From: JBDGYW01 sp964518955
Lineage (GTDB): Bacteria; Gemmatimonadota; Gemmatimonadetes; Gemmatimonadales; GWC2-71-9
DNA length: 64,000 bases
Assembly: GCA_964518955.1 (NCBI GenBank)
Contig: CAZFHS010000015.1
Coordinates: 1-64,000, forward strand
Reading direction: 5' to 3'
Positions 8,693 through 18,610 of this stretch are shown here, piece by piece. The notes beneath the pieces are model-generated. The model was not told the origin of the DNA, made no database searches, and worked only from the letters and a program-made list of their open reading frames with translations. The translations under genes and the position numbers were made by a program. Every line of letters begins with the position of its first letter. Position 1 is the stretch's first letter.

Positions 8693-10179
8693 GCGGACAA
8701 TCGCAGTCTTATGTCGAAGAGGCACGGCGCGACAAGCTGAACGCACTCCGTGAACGTGGGTTTGAACCGTTCGCATACGGATACAAGAGGACTCACACGG
8801 CTCACGACGCTATTGGCGCTTACAATCCCGATCATGAGGTAGCTGTTGACGTCGCTGGGCGAATAGTGGCTTTGCGCCCCCACGGCAAGACGACCTTTGG
8901 GCATGTTCAGGACCATTCTGGTTTGGTGCAGTTTTACGCGCGCCGCGACGAGCTCGGCGATGACCAGTACGAACTGTTCAACAAGCTGTTCGATCTGGGC
9001 GACCACGTGGGGCTCGAAGGCTTCATGTTTCAGACCAGAACTGGCGAAACAACGGTACACGTTCGTGGCGTGACGTTGTTGGCCAAGGCGCTTCGTCCGC
9101 TTCCTATTGGCAAACAGGAGGCCGACGGAACTCAGCATGGCGATCTGACTGATACCGAGACTCGATACCGGGAACGATATGCCGACCTCGCGGTCCACCA
9201 GGACGTGAGATCCCGGTTCAAGCTTCGCGCAGGCGTCGTGTCATATATGCGGAGGTTCTTGGACGATCGTGGATACGTCGAGGTCGAGACACCTGTGCTG
9301 CAGCCGCTGTATGGCGGGGCAAATGCGCGTCCCTTTGTAACGCATTACCATGCCCTGGACGCAGAGTTTTATCTGCGCATCGCGACGGAGTTGTATCTCA
9401 AGCGCTGTATCGTAGGTGGACTAGATAGGGTGTACGAAATCGGTAAGGATTTCAGGAACGAGGGCATCGATCGTGAACACAATCCGGAGTTCACGATGCT
9501 GGAGTTCTACCAAGCGTATGCCGATTACGAAGACATCATGTGTCTCGTCGAGGAGATGATACATGGTGTAGTACGTCAGATTGATGGTTCGTCCAAGATC
9601 GAACGATTTGGCGAAAAGTTGGACTTCAAGCCTCCGTGGACACGTGTGAGCTATGCTGAAATCGTTCGAGAACACGCCGGCATAGACATACGCACCGCTG
9701 AGGACGCCACTATGCGAGCAGCGCTCGCGAATCGAGATATCGACGACCTCGATGGCATGCCGCGCACGAAGCTCATTGACCAACTGTTCGGGGAGTTTGT
9801 TGAACCGAAGCTGCAGCAGCCCACGTTTGTGGTTGATTTCCCGATCGAGATCTCCCCGCTGGCGAAGCCCAAGCGTGGTGATCCGACACTGGCGGAGCGT
9901 TTCGAGCTGTTTATTCGTGGCAAAGAGTTGGCAAACGCATTCAGCGAATTGAACGACCCCGACGATCAACGAAAGAGATTCGAGGCGCAGGGAGAGGCAC
10001 GGGCGGCAGGGGACGCCGAAGCCCAACAACTCGACGAAGACTACATCCGGGCCTTGGAGTACGGCATGCCCCCGACGGGTGGATGCGGTATCGGCATTGA
10101 CCGGTTGGTGATGCTGTTGGCTGAGGAGGCATCCATAAGAGATGTGATACTGTACCCTATGTTGAAACCCGAAGTATGA
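8689..10179 (+). CDS. lysS: Lysyl-tRNA synthetase, class II
   Basis: 496-residue class II enzyme that attaches lysine to tRNA-Lys. An N-terminal OB-fold anticodon-binding domain (VAGRIVALRPHGKTTFGHVQD) is followed by the catalytic core with motif 2 (FRNEGIDREHNPEFTMLEFY) and motif 3 (GCGIGIDRLVMLL). Length is typical (E. coli 505). It overlaps prfB and the following lolC by four bases each, as in many bacteria where prfB and lysS are cotranscribed. Confidence 0.96.
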   Translation: MSGQSQSYVEEARRDKLNALRERGFEPFAYGYKRTHTAHDAIGAYNPDHEVAVDVAGRIVALRPHGKTTFGHVQDHSGLVQFYARRDELGDDQYELFNKLFDLGDHVGLEGFMFQTRTGETTVHVRGVTLLAKALRPLPIGKQEADGTQHGDLTDTETRYRERYADLAVHQDVRSRFKLRAGVVSYMRRFLDDRGYVEVETPVLQPLYGGANARPFVTHYHALDAEFYLRIATELYLKRCIVGGLDRVYEIGKDFRNEGIDREHNPEFTMLEFYQAYADYEDIMCLVEEMIHGVVRQIDGSSKIERFGEKLDFKPPWTRVSYAEIVREHAGIDIRTAEDATMRAALANRDIDDLDGMPRTKLIDQLFGEFVEPKLQQPTFVVDFPIEISPLAKPKRGDPTLAERFELFIRGKELANAFSELNDPDDQRKRFEAQGEARAAGDAEAQQLDEDYIRALEYGMPPTGGCGIGIDRLVMLLAEEASIRDVILYPMLKPEV

Positions 10180-11426
10180 ATCGATTGGACCTGAAACTCG
10201 CAGGACGCTACCTCAGAAGCAGGCGCTCCTCGAGACTCTTCTCGCTAATTACGCTCATCGCGACGGGTGGTGTGACGGTAGGCGTCATGGCTCTCATAGT
10301 TGTCATGGGTGTGATGAATGGTCTGCAGGAAGACCTGCGGGAGAAGATACTGGGGCCAACCCCTCATCTCCGGATCCTCACCTACGGCATGGGGCTCAGG
10401 ATCGATAACTGGGAGGCTACGCGCGACACGGTGCTGGCGCACCCCGATGTGCTCGCGGCTGCGCCGTTCGTTATCACTCGTGGGATCATCACCGCGGGAT
10501 ATGACTTCGCCGAGGGGCCCTATGTCTTCGGAATCGACCCGGACACCGGATCGGTTTCGGTGACCGCGTTGCCCCGTCAGCTCATCGAAGGCGACATGTC
10601 GTTTGCTACGACGCGCGACAGCGTGCAGGGCGGGATCATCCTGGGCCGTGAGCTGGCAGTGCGTCTGAGCGCCTTTCCGGGCGATCGGGTAACGATGGTC
10701 TCTCCAGCCGGAAGCAACTTCAATCCTGCTGTCGGCGGCTTCGTGCCGCAATGGTGGGCTTTTGAAGTTACCGGGCATTTCGAGACCGAAATGTTCGAGT
10801 ACGACAACAATTATGTCGTATTGCCGTTGGAGGTTGCGCAAGAGTTCTCAGGATTGGGTGACGCCGTTTCGGGGATCGAGGTGAGACTCGCGGATCTATG
10901 GCAGGCACCCAGAGTCGGTGCGGAAATCGAGGAGACTCTTGGGTATCCGTTTCGGGCGATTGACTGGCAATCTCAGAACGCAAGTCTGTTTTCTGCGCTC
11001 GAACTCGAAAAGCTTGCAATGGGGACCATTCTTCTGCTCATCGTGATCGTTGCGGCGTTCAACATAGTGAGTACTCTGACGATGGTCGTGAGAGACAAAA
11101 CTCGGGAGATCGGAATTCTCAGAGCGATGGGCCTTCCCGCAAAGGTTGTCCGCCAGGCATTCATACTTCAGGGCGCATTCATCGGATTGGTGGGAACAAC
11201 CCTGGGTACCGGTTTGGGGTTGCTGGTAGCATGGTTGGTCGACTCGAAGAGGCTTATCGAGCTGAACGCGTCCGTGTACTTCATAGATCATCTCCCGGTG
11301 CGAGTTGACCCCGTGGATCTTGCAATGATCATTGTTGCTAGCATCGCAGTTGCGACACTCGCGACGATTTATCCAGCTCGGCAGGCGGCCACGCTCAACC
11401 CCGTGGACGCGATCAGGTACGAATGA
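10176..11426 (+). CDS. lolC: LolC/LolE family lipoprotein-releasing permease
   Basis: 416-residue permease of the LolCDE transporter, which extracts lipoproteins from the inner membrane for transfer to the outer membrane. The N-terminal helix (SLITLIATGGVTVGVMALIVVMGVMNG) is the LolC/E signature; a large periplasmic domain follows, then three C-terminal membrane segments with KTREIGILRAMGLPAKVVRQAF. Only one permease gene is present beside lolD, so the transporter may use a homodimer (as reported for LolF-type systems) or a partner elsewhere. Confidence 0.9.
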   Translation: MNRLDLKLAGRYLRSRRSSRLFSLITLIATGGVTVGVMALIVVMGVMNGLQEDLREKILGPTPHLRILTYGMGLRIDNWEATRDTVLAHPDVLAAAPFVITRGIITAGYDFAEGPYVFGIDPDTGSVSVTALPRQLIEGDMSFATTRDSVQGGIILGRELAVRLSAFPGDRVTMVSPAGSNFNPAVGGFVPQWWAFEVTGHFETEMFEYDNNYVVLPLEVAQEFSGLGDAVSGIEVRLADLWQAPRVGAEIEETLGYPFRAIDWQSQNASLFSALELEKLAMGTILLLIVIVAAFNIVSTLTMVVRDKTREIGILRAMGLPAKVVRQAFILQGAFIGLVGTTLGTGLGLLVAWLVDSKRLIELNASVYFIDHLPVRVDPVDLAMIIVASIAVATLATIYPARQAATLNPVDAIRYE

Positions 11427-12124
11427 GTGCGATACTCGAGGCCCGCGGGGTCAAGAAACACTTCCCGAGCGGCGGCGACTCGATGCTCGAGGTGCTGATA
11501 GATGTCAATCTTGCGGTTGGGTTGGGGGAGGTGGTTGCGATTGTGGGCGCAAGCGGCACCGGCAAGAGCACGCTCTTACACTTGTTGGGTGCATTGGATG
11601 TGCCGACTGCTGGCGAGATCTTGGTCGATGGACGGTCATACTCGGCTCTGACGGACGCCGAGCGGGACGTTTTGCGCAACGAGAAGATCGGTTTTGTATT
11701 TCAGTTCCATCATCTACTGCGAGAGTTCTCGGCGTTGGAAAACGTCATGATGCCGCTCTTGATAGGAGGCAGGTCTGAGGCGGACGCTCGTAGCAGAGCC
11801 GAGCAACTCCTGGCCGATGTTGGATTGGCGGGCAGAATGACACATCGCCCAGCCATCCTTTCTGGAGGGGAGCAGCAACGTTGTGCTGTCGCCAGGGCAC
11901 TGGCGCGGGAACCGTCGGTGATACTTGCTGATGAGCCAAGCGGCAATTTGGACAACCATAATAGTGAACGGCTTCATGACCTCCTGTTTGACTTGGCTAG
12001 AAACCTGGAGACTGCGCTCGTGGTGGTAACTCACAACACCGAGCTTGCACAAAGGTGCGACAGAGTTTTGTTGTTGGAGGACGGGCGACTGCGAACTGCC
12101 GATCCTGCGGGGGTGTTGCCGTAA
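11423..12124 (+). CDS. lolD: Lipoprotein-releasing system ATPase LolD
   Basis: 233-residue ABC ATPase that powers LolC. Walker A GASGTGKST is near residue 42, the signature LSGGEQQR near 148 and Walker B VILADEPSGNLD near 168. The start overlaps the lolC stop by four bases, and its stop overlaps the next ATG by one base (TAATG), so it is part of a tightly coupled operon. Confidence 0.94.
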   Translation: MSAILEARGVKKHFPSGGDSMLEVLIDVNLAVGLGEVVAIVGASGTGKSTLLHLLGALDVPTAGEILVDGRSYSALTDAERDVLRNEKIGFVFQFHHLLREFSALENVMMPLLIGGRSEADARSRAEQLLADVGLAGRMTHRPAILSGGEQQRCAVARALAREPSVILADEPSGNLDNHNSERLHDLLFDLARNLETALVVVTHNTELAQRCDRVLLLEDGRLRTADPAGVLP

Positions 12125-12621
12125 TGCTGTGTGACAACTGTAAGGAACGGGAGGCTGCGATACACCTACAGCAGGTGAAGGACAACGCTGTGAGTTCGCT
12201 GAATCTCTGCCAGCAGTGCGCCGCCGAAAAGGGCATCGAGGCAGGTCCTGGAGCGGCGAAGTTCCCTCTGTCGGACTTTCTCGCGTCGATGGGCAAGGGA
12301 CCTGCACTACAGGGGGCTCCCGAGGGATCCGATCAAGCCTGCGAGTCCTGCGGAGGCACGCTCAAGGATTTTCAAGAGACTGGGCGGTTGGGCTGTCCGG
12401 GTTGCTACGATGTTTTCGAGACTCAGTTGCGTGATCTGCTGCGACGATTGCACGGTTCTAGTCATCATGTAGGGGAACCGTATCTCTCGGCAGATGCGGG
12501 AGAGGTAGATGTGGCTCAGGCTGAAATGTCCGACCTACGGAAACAATTGAGACAGGCGATCGAAACCGAGAATTTCGAGCTTGCGGCGGAATTGCGGGAT
12601 CGCTTGAGGGCGCTCGAATGA
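12124..12621 (+). CDS. mcsA: McsA-type activator of protein arginine kinase
   Basis: 165-residue protein with two zinc-binding regions (CDNCKEREAAIHL with CQQC, and CESCGG with CPGC) and a C-terminal UVR motif (LRQAIETENFELAAELRDRL). This is the McsA layout: it activates the kinase McsB and links it to ClpC. Start is the ATG overlapping the lolD stop; a longer reading from 12055 lies in lolD. It overlaps mcsB by four bases. Confidence 0.9.
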   Translation: MLCDNCKEREAAIHLQQVKDNAVSSLNLCQQCAAEKGIEAGPGAAKFPLSDFLASMGKGPALQGAPEGSDQACESCGGTLKDFQETGRLGCPGCYDVFETQLRDLLRRLHGSSHHVGEPYLSADAGEVDVAQAEMSDLRKQLRQAIETENFELAAELRDRLRALE

Positions 12622-13706
12622 CATTTGACCTGAGCCTTTTGAAGGACGGTGGAATTTCTTGGCTCGACGCGAGCGGGCCTGAGAGTGCGGTGGTGCTCTC
12701 GACGCGCGTGCGACTTGCCAGGAATATCCAGGGTTACTCGTTCACGGTTCACACGCAGGAGGACGATCGCGCGGCGATACTATCTCGAGTGCTGGGGGCG
12801 GCAAAGGATTCCAAACAGTTCGATGAGGCCACGACGTTTCGGCTGAACGAACTGGAAGTCGCCGATAGACAACTTCTGCACGAGCGGCATCTCGTTTCGA
12901 AGGAACTCGCTGGGTTGGAAACGGGCAAATCGATGAGGTCTGATGCTGCGGTTCTGACCGACGGTCATGTTGGAGTCATGATCAATGAAGAGGACCACAT
13001 TCGACTGCAGGTCTTGCGTTCAGGGTTTTCCTTAAACGAGGCCTACTCGGATTTGGAACGGTTGGACGCTGATCTCGGATCGCGGCTTTCCTTCGCATTT
13101 CATCCTGAGTTCGGCTACCTGACCTCGTGCCCGACAAACGCCGGTACCGGGCTTCGAGCGTCGGTATTGATACACCTGCCCGGCCTGGTACTCACCAAGG
13201 AGATTGCGAAGGTGCTCCAAGGGTTGTCTCAGGTCGGACTCACATTCAGAGGTTTGTATGGTGAGGGCAGCGAGGTAGTGGGTAACTTCTTCCAGCTGTC
13301 GAACCAGACGACGTTGGGAAAATCCGAAGAAGAACTGTTGGATCACCTGGCCAAGATAGTACGCCAGGTTGTTTCGTATGAACTCGAAGCTCGAGAGGTA
13401 TTGCAGCGCGACGCGGCAAGCGTGATCGCCGATAAGGTCTGGCGGGCCTACGGGCTTCTCAGGTACGCCCGGAGCCTCTCGTTCGATGAGACGATGAACT
13501 TGCTGAGTGGAGTTCGCCTGGGCGTGGGTTTGAACTTGGTTCCGAACTTGAGTGTATATACTCTGAACAAACTGCTGATCTTCACGCAGTCAGCCCACTT
13601 GGCGGATTCTGAAGGTCGGTCGCTGCCCGAGCAGGACTACTCGATCCCTCGGGCGACGTACGTTCGAGAACAACTCGAGGCCGACGAAGCTCGTTCGTCC
13701 TCATGA
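12618..13706 (+). CDS. mcsB: Protein arginine kinase McsB
   Basis: 362 residues, phosphagen-kinase fold. McsB phosphorylates arginines on proteins and marks them for ClpC-ClpP. The nucleotide-binding stretch STRVRLARN is at about residues 29-37, and the catalytic CPTNAGTGLRASVLIHLPG lies near 170-190. Length agrees with B. subtilis McsB (363). mcsA upstream and clpC downstream match the known functional trio. No CtsR repressor gene is present, unlike in Firmicutes. Confidence 0.93.
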   Translation: MTFDLSLLKDGGISWLDASGPESAVVLSTRVRLARNIQGYSFTVHTQEDDRAAILSRVLGAAKDSKQFDEATTFRLNELEVADRQLLHERHLVSKELAGLETGKSMRSDAAVLTDGHVGVMINEEDHIRLQVLRSGFSLNEAYSDLERLDADLGSRLSFAFHPEFGYLTSCPTNAGTGLRASVLIHLPGLVLTKEIAKVLQGLSQVGLTFRGLYGEGSEVVGNFFQLSNQTTLGKSEEELLDHLAKIVRQVVSYELEAREVLQRDAASVIADKVWRAYGLLRYARSLSFDETMNLLSGVRLGVGLNLVPNLSVYTLNKLLIFTQSAHLADSEGRSLPEQDYSIPRATYVREQLEADEARSSS

Positions 13707-13748
13707 GGCGTACGTTTTGTTATTTCAGCTCGAAAGCCGGATGAATTG

Positions 13749-16223
13749 ATGAACGGATACAACTTTACCGACAGAGTCAGAAAAGTCCTACAGATGGCGC
13801 GGGAAGAGGCTGCACGCCTCCACCACGAATATGTCGGCACCGAGCACATACTGCTCGGCCTCATTCGCGAAGGTGAAGGGGTCGCCGCTGCGGTGTTGAC
13901 CAACCTGAGCGTTGACCTCGACGAGATTCAGCAGCGCATAGAAGAAACGGTCAAGAAGGGCAAAGCACCGGCACCTGAGGGGCCCGATCTCCCGTATACG
14001 TCGCGCGCCAAAAAGGTGCTTGAACTGGCCATGAGTGAGGCACGTGAGTTGAACCACTCATACGTCGGGACAGAGCACTTGCTGTTGGGTTTGCTGCGCG
14101 AAGAGAAAGGTATTGCCGCCCAGGTCTTGAACGATTCCGAGGTGAGTCTCGAGCAGGCCCGAGCCGAGACGCTACGGTTGTTGGGCAGCGAGATGCCGGC
14201 GCCTCAGAAGGCTGAGCAAGAAGGTGCAGGCGCTCCGCGGTCGGAGAAGAAGTCGAAGACGCCTGCGCTCGACCATTTCTGCCGCGACCTGACTGTGCTT
14301 GCTGGGGAGGGCCAGCTAGACCCAACTATCGGACGGCTCAAAGAGATCGAGCGAGTGATAGAGGTTCTGTCGCGACGCAAGAAGAACAACCCGGTCCTGA
14401 TCGGTGAACCCGGCGTAGGCAAGACAGCTATCGTCGAGGGGCTCGCTCAGCTCATCGCTTCTGGCAGTGCACCGGAGTCACTCAATGGCCATAGAGTTCT
14501 CGCTCTGGATATGGCTGCCGTAATCGCTGGGACGAAGTATCGCGGTCAGTTCGAAGAGCGCCTAAAGGCGGTTATGAACGAGATCGCACAGGCGAAGAAC
14601 GTGGTGCTCTTCATAGACGAGCTCCATACCCTCGTTGGTGCTGGTGCGGCCGAGGGGGCGATCGATGCCTCCAACATGCTGAAACCGGCCTTGGCTCGCG
14701 GAGAGCTGCAGTGCGTTGGTGCGTCGACCCTGAACGAGTATCGCAAGTACATCGAGAAAGACGGCGCTTTGGAGCGACGTTTTCAATCCGTCGTAGTCGA
14801 CCCGCCGACTATCGAAGAGACGTTTGAAATCCTGAAAGGTCTCAGACCACGTTACGAGGACCATCACAAGGTTTCGATTCCCGATGCCACGTTGGATGTA
14901 GCGGGAAAGCTAGCCGAGCGATACATCACCGATCGATTTTTGCCGGACAAAGCGATCGACGTGATCGATGAGGCAGCTGCACGAGCGCGCCTCGCAGCGC
15001 AGGTGCCCCCACCGGAGGTCGGCACTCTGAAGGACGATCTCGAGAAGATCAGCCAGGAGAAAGAAGAAGCTGTACGGGATCAGATGTTCGAGACCGCCGC
15101 CGCGCTTAGGGATCAAGAACGCGAGCTACAGGCAGAGATCCGGCGACGTCAAGAAGAGTGGGACAAGGAACGCCAAACGCATCGCCCGACGATTGGGGAA
15201 GAAGAAGTAGCGTTTATCGTGTCGCGCTGGACGGGCATCCCGGTGACTCGGTTGCAGGAGGCTGAGACCCAGAGACTGCTTCGGATGGAGGAAGAGGTAC
15301 ACAAATTCGTGGTCGGTCAGGAGCAGGCAATCGAGGCGATCGCAAAGGCTATCCGCCGGTCGCGAGCCGGTCTGAAGGATCCCCATCGGCCGATAGGCAC
15401 ATTCATCTTCTCAGGCCCCACAGGTGTTGGCAAGACAGAGCTTGCACGGGCCCTCGCGAGGTTCCTGTTCGCCGACGAACAAGCGCTCATTCGCGTGGAC
15501 ATGTCGGAATACATGGAGAAGTTCAGCGTGAGCAGGTTGATAGGTGCTCCTCCGGGGTACGTTGGCTACGAAGACTCTGGTGCCCTCACTAAAGCCGTGC
15601 GACGCAAGCCTTATTCGGTTGTCCTGCTAGATGAGATCGAAAAGGCACATCCGGACGTGTTCAACATCCTGCTGCAGGTGCTGGATGAAGGGCATCTCAC
15701 CGACAACTACGGACGAGTTATAGACTTCAAGAATACGGTTGTGATAATGACGTCCAACGTCGGCGGACGCGACATCACGCAGGGGAAGGCCTTGGGGTTC
15801 GAGCAGCCCGATTCAATGGCGAGCTTCGAGAGAATGTCGGAAAAGGTGAAGGACGAAATCAACCGAGTTTTCAACCCGGAATTCCTGAATCGCCTCGATG
15901 ACGTAATCGTGTTCCATGCACTCAGTCGGGAACACATTGCCGAGATCGTGGATATACTCTTCAGGGAGTTGGATGAAAGGCTTGCTGACGAGGGCATGTC
16001 GGTCGTACGGACAGATGCCGCCACCGACTTTCTCGTGGACCATGGTTACGACGAGCGATACGGGGCGAGACCACTGAAGCGAGCCATTCAGCGCTACATC
16101 GAAGATCCTCTCTCGGATCGGATCTTGATGGGCGAGTTCACCTCCGGAAGCGAGATCGAGATTGACGTAGACCCGGACGGCGAGCAGCTGACTTTCAAAG
16201 CTGTAGCGCCGAGTGAGGCTTGA
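13749..16223 (+). CDS. clpC: ATP-dependent unfoldase ClpC
   Basis: 824-residue AAA+ unfoldase that feeds proteins to ClpP. Two N-terminal repeats (HHEYVGTEHILLGLIREGEG and the related SYVGTEHLLLGLLREEKG) form the Clp-N domain that binds phosphoarginine in B. subtilis. Walker A of the first ring is GEPGVGKT (about residue 218), a UVR-like middle segment spans about 430-465, and the second ring has GPTGVGKTE (about 558). The ATG at 13749 is preferred over the TTG at 13746. clpP is not in the window. Linkage to mcsAB predicts that arginine-phosphorylated proteins are its clients. Confidence 0.95.
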   Translation: MNGYNFTDRVRKVLQMAREEAARLHHEYVGTEHILLGLIREGEGVAAAVLTNLSVDLDEIQQRIEETVKKGKAPAPEGPDLPYTSRAKKVLELAMSEARELNHSYVGTEHLLLGLLREEKGIAAQVLNDSEVSLEQARAETLRLLGSEMPAPQKAEQEGAGAPRSEKKSKTPALDHFCRDLTVLAGEGQLDPTIGRLKEIERVIEVLSRRKKNNPVLIGEPGVGKTAIVEGLAQLIASGSAPESLNGHRVLALDMAAVIAGTKYRGQFEERLKAVMNEIAQAKNVVLFIDELHTLVGAGAAEGAIDASNMLKPALARGELQCVGASTLNEYRKYIEKDGALERRFQSVVVDPPTIEETFEILKGLRPRYEDHHKVSIPDATLDVAGKLAERYITDRFLPDKAIDVIDEAAARARLAAQVPPPEVGTLKDDLEKISQEKEEAVRDQMFETAAALRDQERELQAEIRRRQEEWDKERQTHRPTIGEEEVAFIVSRWTGIPVTRLQEAETQRLLRMEEEVHKFVVGQEQAIEAIAKAIRRSRAGLKDPHRPIGTFIFSGPTGVGKTELARALARFLFADEQALIRVDMSEYMEKFSVSRLIGAPPGYVGYEDSGALTKAVRRKPYSVVLLDEIEKAHPDVFNILLQVLDEGHLTDNYGRVIDFKNTVVIMTSNVGGRDITQGKALGFEQPDSMASFERMSEKVKDEINRVFNPEFLNRLDDVIVFHALSREHIAEIVDILFRELDERLADEGMSVVRTDAATDFLVDHGYDERYGARPLKRAIQRYIEDPLSDRILMGEFTSGSEIEIDVDPDGEQLTFKAVAPSEA

Positions 16224-16224
16224 T

Positions 16225-18609
16225 GTGAAGTCTGTTCTTATTGCATCGGTTCTGCTTTGTGCCTCAGTCGCTCTTGCAGCTGCGCAGGAGGGGCAATGTC
16301 AGGTTGTGGACAGTGTTGCCATTGATGGTGCCCGACGCCTCGATGACCGAAACATCTTGACGCGCGCTGGAATCGTCGCAGGGGAACAGGTTTGCCGCAC
16401 CGACATCCAGAGGGCGATAGAGAGCATCTACGGCACCGGCCAGGTGTCGGATGTGCGGGTCTTTCAGGCCCGCGTCGACGGCCGGCAGCTGCTGCTGTTT
16501 GAAGTAGATGAACGACCGATGCTCGCACGCTGGGAGGTACAAGGCCCCGAAAACCTGAGTGAACGATCGGTTCGCGGCCGCGTTCGCTTGCTTGAAGGTC
16601 GGCCGTTCGATCCTGCGGCCGCGACAAGGTCGCGCGCTGCAATCGATTCGCTGTACAAGGAAGAGGGATACTACTTCTCGGAGACAGATCTGAGAGTCGA
16701 GCCACGTGAAGACGGGAGCGTGGTCGCGGTATTCGATATCGAAGAGGGTCGGCGAATCGCGCTTAGCCAGGTGATCGTGGACGGTAACGAGGAATTCGAC
16801 GACGGCGCGTTGGTTGGGGAGATGGCCACCGGGCCGGAAGGCTTTTGGTGGTGGAAGACCGGTGACTACAACGACGACACGGTCGACAGAGACCTGCGCG
16901 AAAGATTGCCAGAGTTCTACGGATCGCGTGGCTATATCGACTTCAGTGTGCTGAGGGATACCCTCGTCGTTCACGAAGAGACAGGGAAGGGTACTCTCAT
17001 CCTCAATGTCGATGAGGGCGAACAATATTCCGTCGGCGACTTCGACATTGTCGGCAATCGACACTTCTCGACAGAACAACTTCAAACTATATACCCGTTC
17101 GGGCGTCGCCAGACTGGGTTCTTGGGGCTCGGCGGAGTGAGAACTGGGCCGGCGAGGTTCGACCAGGGCGCATGGCAGGATGCGACCGAGCAACTGAACC
17201 AGCTCTACGCCAATAATGGCTACATATACGCGCGAGTAACGCCGCAGGTGATACAGCGGGAATTTGATGACTCGTCGCGCACAGTCGACCTGCGCTGGGA
17301 CATCGCGGAGGGTGCTCCGGCGATCGTGAACAAGGTCATCATCCGCGGAAATACCGTTACGCACGAAAACGTCATCCGTCGGTCCATCTCGGTGGTGCCC
17401 GGTGATGTCTTCAGGCAAGATGCGCTCATACAGTCATACCAGCGAATCTCGAACCTGGGATTCTTCGAACAGCCACTTCCCGTTCCCTCGACCGAACAGG
17501 CGAATCAGCAGGGTGACATCGACATCATCTTCCAGGTTCAGGAGCGGCACACCGGTAGTGTGCAGTTTGGTGCTTCCGTCGGGCAGGGTGTCGGCGTTGG
17601 AGGTTTCATCGGGTTCGAAGACCCGAACATGTTCGGTCGAGGCAAACAGGTAAACCTCAATTGGCAGTTCGGCCGCAGAATAAACGACCTGCGTCTGTCA
17701 TACACGGATCCGGCGCTTCGGGGAAGCCTGATTTCTGGCACCATTTCGCTCCACAATTCGCGACTCCGTTATACTGTCGCGGACCTCGGACGAATAAACA
17801 CTCGCGGCGGGTCGCTTCAGTTTGGATTCCCGCTGTTCGGGTCTCGATTCACCAGGATCTTGACCACATATTCGCTGGAACAGAGTGAATACGACTCACC
17901 ATCACTTTCGACCCGTTACTTCTGCAGGAACTGCATACTATCGAGCGTTGGGGTGTCATTGGTTCGCGACACGCGGATCGGATTGCCTTTTGCGACAGGT
18001 GGGACCTTGCACCAGCTGCAGGTTACGCAGAACGGCGGGCCGCTCGGCGGTACCGGTAACTTCAGGCGCGCGACCTTCGAGGGACGGTGGTACGCGCCTT
18101 TGGGGCAGATCGGTGGAAGCGCAGAACTCGGGTCGCAGGGCATCCAGATGGTGCTCGGTCTCACGGCAAAGACTGGGTTCGTATGGGGTGATGTCGGACC
18201 GCATTTCCGCCAGTTGTTCTCGATGGGTGGCACGCAGTTTGGAATTCCGCTGCGAGGCTACGACGAGTTTTCTGTTACACCTTTTGGTTTTGACCCGAGA
18301 GCCAGCGGTTATTTCGCCAATACGGTGGATGCGTTCGGCGGGGCATATCAGGTGTTCACTGGCGAAATTGGTGCGAGAATCTCGCAGGCGCTCTATTTTA
18401 GCACGTTCGTGGATGCGGGCAATGTCTGGAGAACTCCGGCTGAGTTCAACCCGACTCAGCTCTTCAGGGGCGTCGGTCTCGGTTTGAGTCTGTTGTCGCC
18501 CCTTGGACCGATCGGCATCGACTACGCGTACGGCTTTGACCGCCGCGACTTGCTCGGCAACCGCAATCCCGGTTGGAAGTTCCACTTCAAGCTGGGCATG
18601 ATGCAGTAG
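16225..18609 (+). CDS. bamA: Outer membrane protein assembly factor BamA
   Basis: 794 residues. A signal peptide (KSVLIASVLLCASVALAAAQ) leads to a POTRA region to about residue 440 and a 16-strand barrel with the conserved loop segment PLRGYDEF. BamA folds other barrels into the outer membrane. The GTG at 16225 is preferred because GTGAGG sits six bases upstream and gives a clean signal peptide; GTG at 16213 would add four residues. The barrel ends FHFKLGMMQ, so the usual terminal aromatic residue is displaced by three residues. It follows the clpC stop directly and heads the lipid A/outer membrane cluster. Confidence 0.94.
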   Translation: MKSVLIASVLLCASVALAAAQEGQCQVVDSVAIDGARRLDDRNILTRAGIVAGEQVCRTDIQRAIESIYGTGQVSDVRVFQARVDGRQLLLFEVDERPMLARWEVQGPENLSERSVRGRVRLLEGRPFDPAAATRSRAAIDSLYKEEGYYFSETDLRVEPREDGSVVAVFDIEEGRRIALSQVIVDGNEEFDDGALVGEMATGPEGFWWWKTGDYNDDTVDRDLRERLPEFYGSRGYIDFSVLRDTLVVHEETGKGTLILNVDEGEQYSVGDFDIVGNRHFSTEQLQTIYPFGRRQTGFLGLGGVRTGPARFDQGAWQDATEQLNQLYANNGYIYARVTPQVIQREFDDSSRTVDLRWDIAEGAPAIVNKVIIRGNTVTHENVIRRSISVVPGDVFRQDALIQSYQRISNLGFFEQPLPVPSTEQANQQGDIDIIFQVQERHTGSVQFGASVGQGVGVGGFIGFEDPNMFGRGKQVNLNWQFGRRINDLRLSYTDPALRGSLISGTISLHNSRLRYTVADLGRINTRGGSLQFGFPLFGSRFTRILTTYSLEQSEYDSPSLSTRYFCRNCILSSVGVSLVRDTRIGLPFATGGTLHQLQVTQNGGPLGGTGNFRRATFEGRWYAPLGQIGGSAELGSQGIQMVLGLTAKTGFVWGDVGPHFRQLFSMGGTQFGIPLRGYDEFSVTPFGFDPRASGYFANTVDAFGGAYQVFTGEIGARISQALYFSTFVDAGNVWRTPAEFNPTQLFRGVGLGLSLLSPLGPIGIDYAYGFDRRDLLGNRNPGWKFHFKLGMMQ

Positions 18610-18610
18610 T

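Noticed and set aside
16264..17418. 384-codon antisense frame inside bamA
   Set aside because: Shadow of BamA coding sequence with no domain, ribosome site or operon context.
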